A stretch of DNA of 8,407 nucleotides from an uncultured Sulfurovum sp. (lineage in GTDB: Bacteria > Campylobacterota > Campylobacteria > Campylobacterales > Sulfurovaceae). The stretch is taken from contig CAMZLC010000175.1 of assembly GCA_947311605.1 (NCBI GenBank), forward strand, positions 1 through 8,407. The letters run 5' to 3'. Shown one piece after another: positions 5,719-8,407 of the stretch (position 1 is its first letter; every line of letters begins with the position of its first letter). A program made the position numbers and the translations under genes. The notes below the pieces were generated by a model. The model made no database searches. It was given only the letters and a program-made list of their open reading frames with translations, and was not told where the DNA came from.

Positions 5719-6429
5719 TTATCGTTCTCTGCCGTATCTTTGGTACTCATCATCAATCTTGTTTTGCATTTTTTCTGCAACTTTTTGATACCAGTGCATA
5801 TCACTGTCGTCCACATCAAGCGCGTCCAGGAAAATGATTTTTACCGTCGAGTTGTGGGCTGTTCTGTTATGCTCGTTGAGGAGATATTTGCTGCCCGTGA
5901 TCACGACTGGCTGTATCCTGAGCTTGAGCTTTTTTGCGATGAGTCCGGCACCTGCCTTGAAAGAGAGGAGATTCTGTCCGTCGGCACGGGTACCTTCTGG
6001 GAAGATAGCGACCACTCGGTTTTTTTTCTCAACGGTCTCTTCAGCCTCTTTAAGGAGCTTGAGTAGTCCAGCTTTGTTCTGTCTGTCTACGGAGATCATG
6101 TCGCTGCGCTTAAGTATGTTGCCAAACCAAGGTATACCAAAGAGCTCTTTTTTAGCCACCCACCTGAGTCCTGTGCAGTGCCTAGCCTCCATAGCAATGA
6201 TATCGATGATGCCTTGATGGTTGATCAATAGCATCTGTGCATGGGGATCAAGCCTGTTTTCTTCCTCGATTTTTCCGCCCAGCAGGAAGAGGATAAGGGC
6301 ATTGAAATAATGCAGTATCTGACAGTGGTATCGGGGAGCGATGAAGAGCAGGGGGATCATGATCAGTGCTACAATGCTGGAGATCATAAAAGCCCCTATA
6401 TAAAATCTAATCTTTGCAAGTATCTTCAT
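5719..6429 (-). CDS. plsC: 1-acyl-sn-glycerol-3-phosphate acyltransferase
   Basis: PlsC adds the second acyl chain to lysophosphatidic acid, giving phosphatidic acid for membrane phospholipids, at the cytoplasmic face of the inner membrane. The 236 residues fit the family (E. coli about 245). An N-terminal membrane region (about 8-52) precedes the catalytic motif NHQGIID with H71 and D76 (HX4D). The second block is MISVDRQNKA (111-120), the third FPEGTR (143-148) and the fourth PVVI (174-177). The start at 6429 lies 23 bases inside the upstream gene, with a modest AGGA about ten bases before it, so translation is probably coupled. It appears to close the purine operon, in an arrangement I recall from C. 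jejuni (Cj0516). Enzyme class is firm. The gene symbol is used in the usual sense, since other acyltransferases share these motifs. Confidence 0.92.
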   Translation of the reverse strand: MKILAKIRFYIGAFMISSIVALIMIPLLFIAPRYHCQILHYFNALILFLLGGKIEEENRLDPHAQMLLINHQGIIDIIAMEARHCTGLRWVAKKELFGIPWFGNILKRSDMISVDRQNKAGLLKLLKEAEETVEKKNRVVAIFPEGTRADGQNLLSFKAGAGLIAKKLKLRIQPVVITGSKYLLNEHNRTAHNSTVKIIFLDALDVDDSDMHWYQKVAEKMQNKIDDEYQRYGRER

Positions 6430-7453
6430 CTTTGATCCATCCTATGATATGGTGATCATATTCTATTTTATAATAGTTTCCTCGCTGTTTCAATATATCT
6501 GTCGTCAACTCTCGATCTACCTGCCCCCCTGTGGTGCTGGTTTCTGTGGGAAGGATATAAAGTGGTGCCCCTTCCTGTATACAGATCTTTTCGTGTGGAG
6601 CAAAGAGCGTCAGCAGGATAAGGATGCAGATTGTCAACAATACCAAGAAGAAGATCTCCTTTCTTTTCCAGAACATCCAGAGGAAGAAAAATGCTAGAAG
6701 AGTGAGACCATATTTTTTTAGCTTGTCAAAGCTGCTGTCTTTGGGGTTGAGATTTTCCTGTGCAGCCACTGGCTTGTCTTTGTAATCTACGGAGATCGTC
6801 TTGGAGACAAACCTGTTTTGCAGAGTATTGTAGTAGCTCGAGGTAACACTTTTTTCAGAGGAGGGAAGCACAAAATAGTATTCGATGATACTCTCTGAGC
6901 CCTTTCTTGTGAGTTTCTCTATACCGGATTCTATGCTGCCTAGCGTATGGATCTCTTTTGGGTTGGCCTCTGTAGCCTTGATCGTCAGAGAGACTAGATT
7001 GTTTTGAGCATCAAACTCTGAAACCTGCGAAGTGATGATCTTGCAGCTGGTGGCGATCAATCCGCAGAATGTCTTGTGTGCCGAACTGTTCAAGGTTTTT
7101 ACGGGGAGATAACGGCTTCTGAGTCTCACTGTTTCATTGCCATCAGTGATGGTGAGTTCAGGGATCGTGATGTCGCTATTTTGTGCCTTGAAGTAGAAAG
7201 TATAGAAGGTATTTCCACCGTTGGTGCCTTTGAGCGCATGGGTATCTAGAGGCTGTATGGGGCTTTGGGAATCAAACTGAAAGGCAGGGGGGTGGGCACT
7301 GTCGTCGGTGTCTGCAAAAATGGTGATGGGGAACACCTGCGTGGCAAAGACCTGCTTGGGTATATAGCTGTACCAATAGTTGGTTTTGGCGGCCACAGTA
7401 CTGATCCAGACAAAAAGCAGCAGCAGGACCAGAAGGAGCCGGTGGCTTCTCAT
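6407..7453 (-). CDS. Envelope protein with periplasmic domain, membrane hairpin and C-terminal SH3-like domain
   Basis: A 348-residue protein of unknown function. Residues 1-22 form a signal peptide with a basic start, a leucine-rich core and a VAA-K cleavage-like end. Residues about 24-245 look like beta-rich periplasmic sequence. Two helices (about 248-262 and 266-284) flank a basic WKRKE turn, which should face the cytoplasm and return the C-terminus to the periplasm. Residues 287-341 resemble a bacterial SH3 domain, with APLYILP near its start and a closing YYKIEYDHHIIGWI. Cysteines at 130, 137, 291 and 346 are placed where periplasmic disulfides could form. The start overlaps the purQ stop (ATGA) and its end overlaps plsC. 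It sits where C. jejuni has a putative periplasmic protein (Cj0515, from memory), suggesting a conserved partner of this locus. A BatD-like layout was considered but not supported. Confidence 0.8.
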   Translation of the reverse strand: MRSHRLLLVLLLLFVWISTVAAKTNYWYSYIPKQVFATQVFPITIFADTDDSAHPPAFQFDSQSPIQPLDTHALKGTNGGNTFYTFYFKAQNSDITIPELTITDGNETVRLRSRYLPVKTLNSSAHKTFCGLIATSCKIITSQVSEFDAQNNLVSLTIKATEANPKEIHTLGSIESGIEKLTRKGSESIIEYYFVLPSSEKSVTSSYYNTLQNRFVSKTISVDYKDKPVAAQENLNPKDSSFDKLKKYGLTLLAFFFLWMFWKRKEIFFLVLLTICILILLTLFAPHEKICIQEGAPLYILPTETSTTGGQVDRELTTDILKQRGNYYKIEYDHHIIGWIKDEDTCKD

Positions 7454-8133
7454 ACGTTCTGAAAACCTTTGAGCATGCGTACACCGTCCTCTGAGCCAAG
7501 CACAAACTCCATGGCTCTCTCGGGATGGGGCATGAGGCCAAATACATTTTTCTCACTGTTACAGATACCGGCGATCTGCGAGACGGAGCCGTTGAGTATC
7601 ATAGGGTTTCCCACTTCGTCACAATATCTTAGCAGGATTTGTCCGTTTTTCTCCAGTTCCTCTAGTCCCCAGTCGTCGATATAGTAGTTGCCGTCCGCAT
7701 GGGCTACAGGGATATGCAATACCTCCTCTTTCTGGCATTGGTTGAGGAAAGCATTGTCATTGCTGATGACCTTGATGGTCTGCTGCTTGGAGATGAAGTG
7801 CAGGTTGTTGTTGCGCTTGAGTGCGCCCGGCAGCAGCCCCATCTCGGTCAATATCTGAAAACCGTTACAGATACCCAGTACCAGACCGCCTTTGGCTGCA
7901 TAGTGTTCGACCGCTTTCATAACGGGGGAGAAGCGGGCGATAGAGCCTGAGCGAAGGTAGTCTCCATAGCTAAACCCACCCGGTACGATCACCAGATCTG
8001 TTTTTTCGGGCAGTGCCTCTTCTTTGTGCCAGACGATATGGGTCCTGTGTCCAAGTTTTTCAAGGGCATAGACGGTATCGTATTCACAGTTGGTGCCGGG
8101 AAACTGCAGGATGGAGACGGTAAGCTTTTTCAT
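7450..8133 (-). CDS. purQ: Phosphoribosylformylglycinamidine synthase, glutaminase subunit PurQ
   Basis: PurQ releases ammonia from glutamine and passes it to PurL within the PurS-PurQ-PurL complex, which makes formylglycinamidine ribonucleotide in cytoplasmic purine synthesis. The 227 residues are the size of the small, PurS-dependent type (B. subtilis 227), not the long fused enzyme of E. coli. Class I amidotransferase features are clear: FPGTNCEYDT (11-20), PGGFSYGDYLRSGSIA (51-66), the nucleophile C89 in LGICNGFQIL (86-95), and MPHPERA (201-207) giving H203 and E205 of the triad. The ATG overlaps the purS stop and its own stop overlaps the next gene, both as ATGA. Identification is firm. 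Confidence 0.97.
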   Translation of the reverse strand: MKKLTVSILQFPGTNCEYDTVYALEKLGHRTHIVWHKEEALPEKTDLVIVPGGFSYGDYLRSGSIARFSPVMKAVEHYAAKGGLVLGICNGFQILTEMGLLPGALKRNNNLHFISKQQTIKVISNDNAFLNQCQKEEVLHIPVAHADGNYYIDDWGLEELEKNGQILLRYCDEVGNPMILNGSVSQIAGICNSEKNVFGLMPHPERAMEFVLGSEDGVRMLKGFQNV

Positions 8134-8372
8134 TCACTGATCTCTATGGTGTAGTCTTCGATCACTGTGTTGGCAAGCAGGGTTTCTGTCATCTCTTTGA
8201 CCTCTGCTTTGGCTGCGTCTATATCTTTTGCCTCGAGCTTCAGGATGATCTGTTTGCCGATTCTTACATCGGCGACATTGTCAAACCCCAGTGAACCCAG
8301 TGCATGGTGTGCTGCCTTGCCTTGCGGATCGAGGACGCCCTCTTTGAGATATACATTGACGATTGCTTTCAT
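8130..8372 (-). CDS. purS: Phosphoribosylformylglycinamidine synthase subunit PurS
   Basis: PurS is the small structural subunit that joins PurQ to PurL and lets ammonia pass between them. The 80 residues match the family length (about 80-85). Recognisable features are the opening VNVYLKEGVLDPQG (6-19), the HALGSLGF stretch (23-30), VRIGKQI (36-42) and the acidic end. The ATG at 8372 is preceded by AAGGA five bases upstream. The stop overlaps the purQ start by four bases (8130-8133). It starts nine bases after the stop of the preceding gene, probably purC. Identification is firm. Confidence 0.96.
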   Translation of the reverse strand: MKAIVNVYLKEGVLDPQGKAAHHALGSLGFDNVADVRIGKQIILKLEAKDIDAAKAEVKEMTETLLANTVIEDYTIEISE

Positions 8373-8380
8373 GGTTTTCC

Positions 8381-8407
8381 TTATCTGTTTTGGATTCTGT
8401 CCAGTAC
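8381..8407 (-). CDS. 3' end of a gene, probably purC
   Basis: Reading from the right edge on the minus strand, one frame gives VLDRIQNR followed by TAA at 8383-8381, nine bases before the purS ATG. PurC (SAICAR synthetase) often ends in a similar YxEVLxR-type helix, and purC-purS-purQ is the order I recall in C. jejuni. Eight residues cannot prove identity, so the name rests mainly on context. Confidence 0.45.
   Translation of the reverse strand, partial: VLDRIQNR

Overview
The window looks like chromosomal DNA of a Campylobacterota (Epsilonproteobacteria) member, most likely a Sulfurovum- or Sulfurimonas-like organism. The grounds are the order purC-purS-purQ-envelope protein-plsC, which I recall from Campylobacter jejuni (Cj0512-Cj0516), compact genes with 4-base ATGA overlaps, and promoters with a good -10 box but no clear -35 box. 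The genus is inference. Every gene I can support is on the minus strand, so transcription runs from the right edge to the left.

Right block (8407 to 5719): the last codons of a gene that is probably purC, then purS and purQ (subunits of FGAM synthase, step four of purine synthesis), a 348-residue envelope protein with a periplasmic domain and a C-terminal SH3-like domain, and plsC (phosphatidic acid synthesis). The genes overlap or nearly abut, so this is probably one operon. A 144-residue four-helix membrane protein follows (5548 to 5114) with its own likely promoter.

Left block (4911 to 457): a tightly coupled operon selA-selB-(226 aa unknown)-lysE-like. It is preceded by an extended -10 promoter, and its leader contains a small hairpin and a 13-base dyad just before the selA ribosome binding site. 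SelA converts seryl-tRNA(Sec) to selenocysteyl-tRNA(Sec), and SelB delivers it to the ribosome at UGA codons followed by a SECIS hairpin. selC, selD and selenoprotein genes are not in the window. The two downstream genes are the most novel part. One encodes an unrecognised protein with an RNxxxH motif as in HEPN ribonucleases, and the other a six-helix LysE/RhtB exporter. All three internal junctions overlap by 1 to 4 bases.

Far left (456 to 1): an AT-rich intergenic stretch of about 400 bases with inverted repeats and promoter-like boxes, then the first 13 codons of another minus-strand gene cut off by the window edge.
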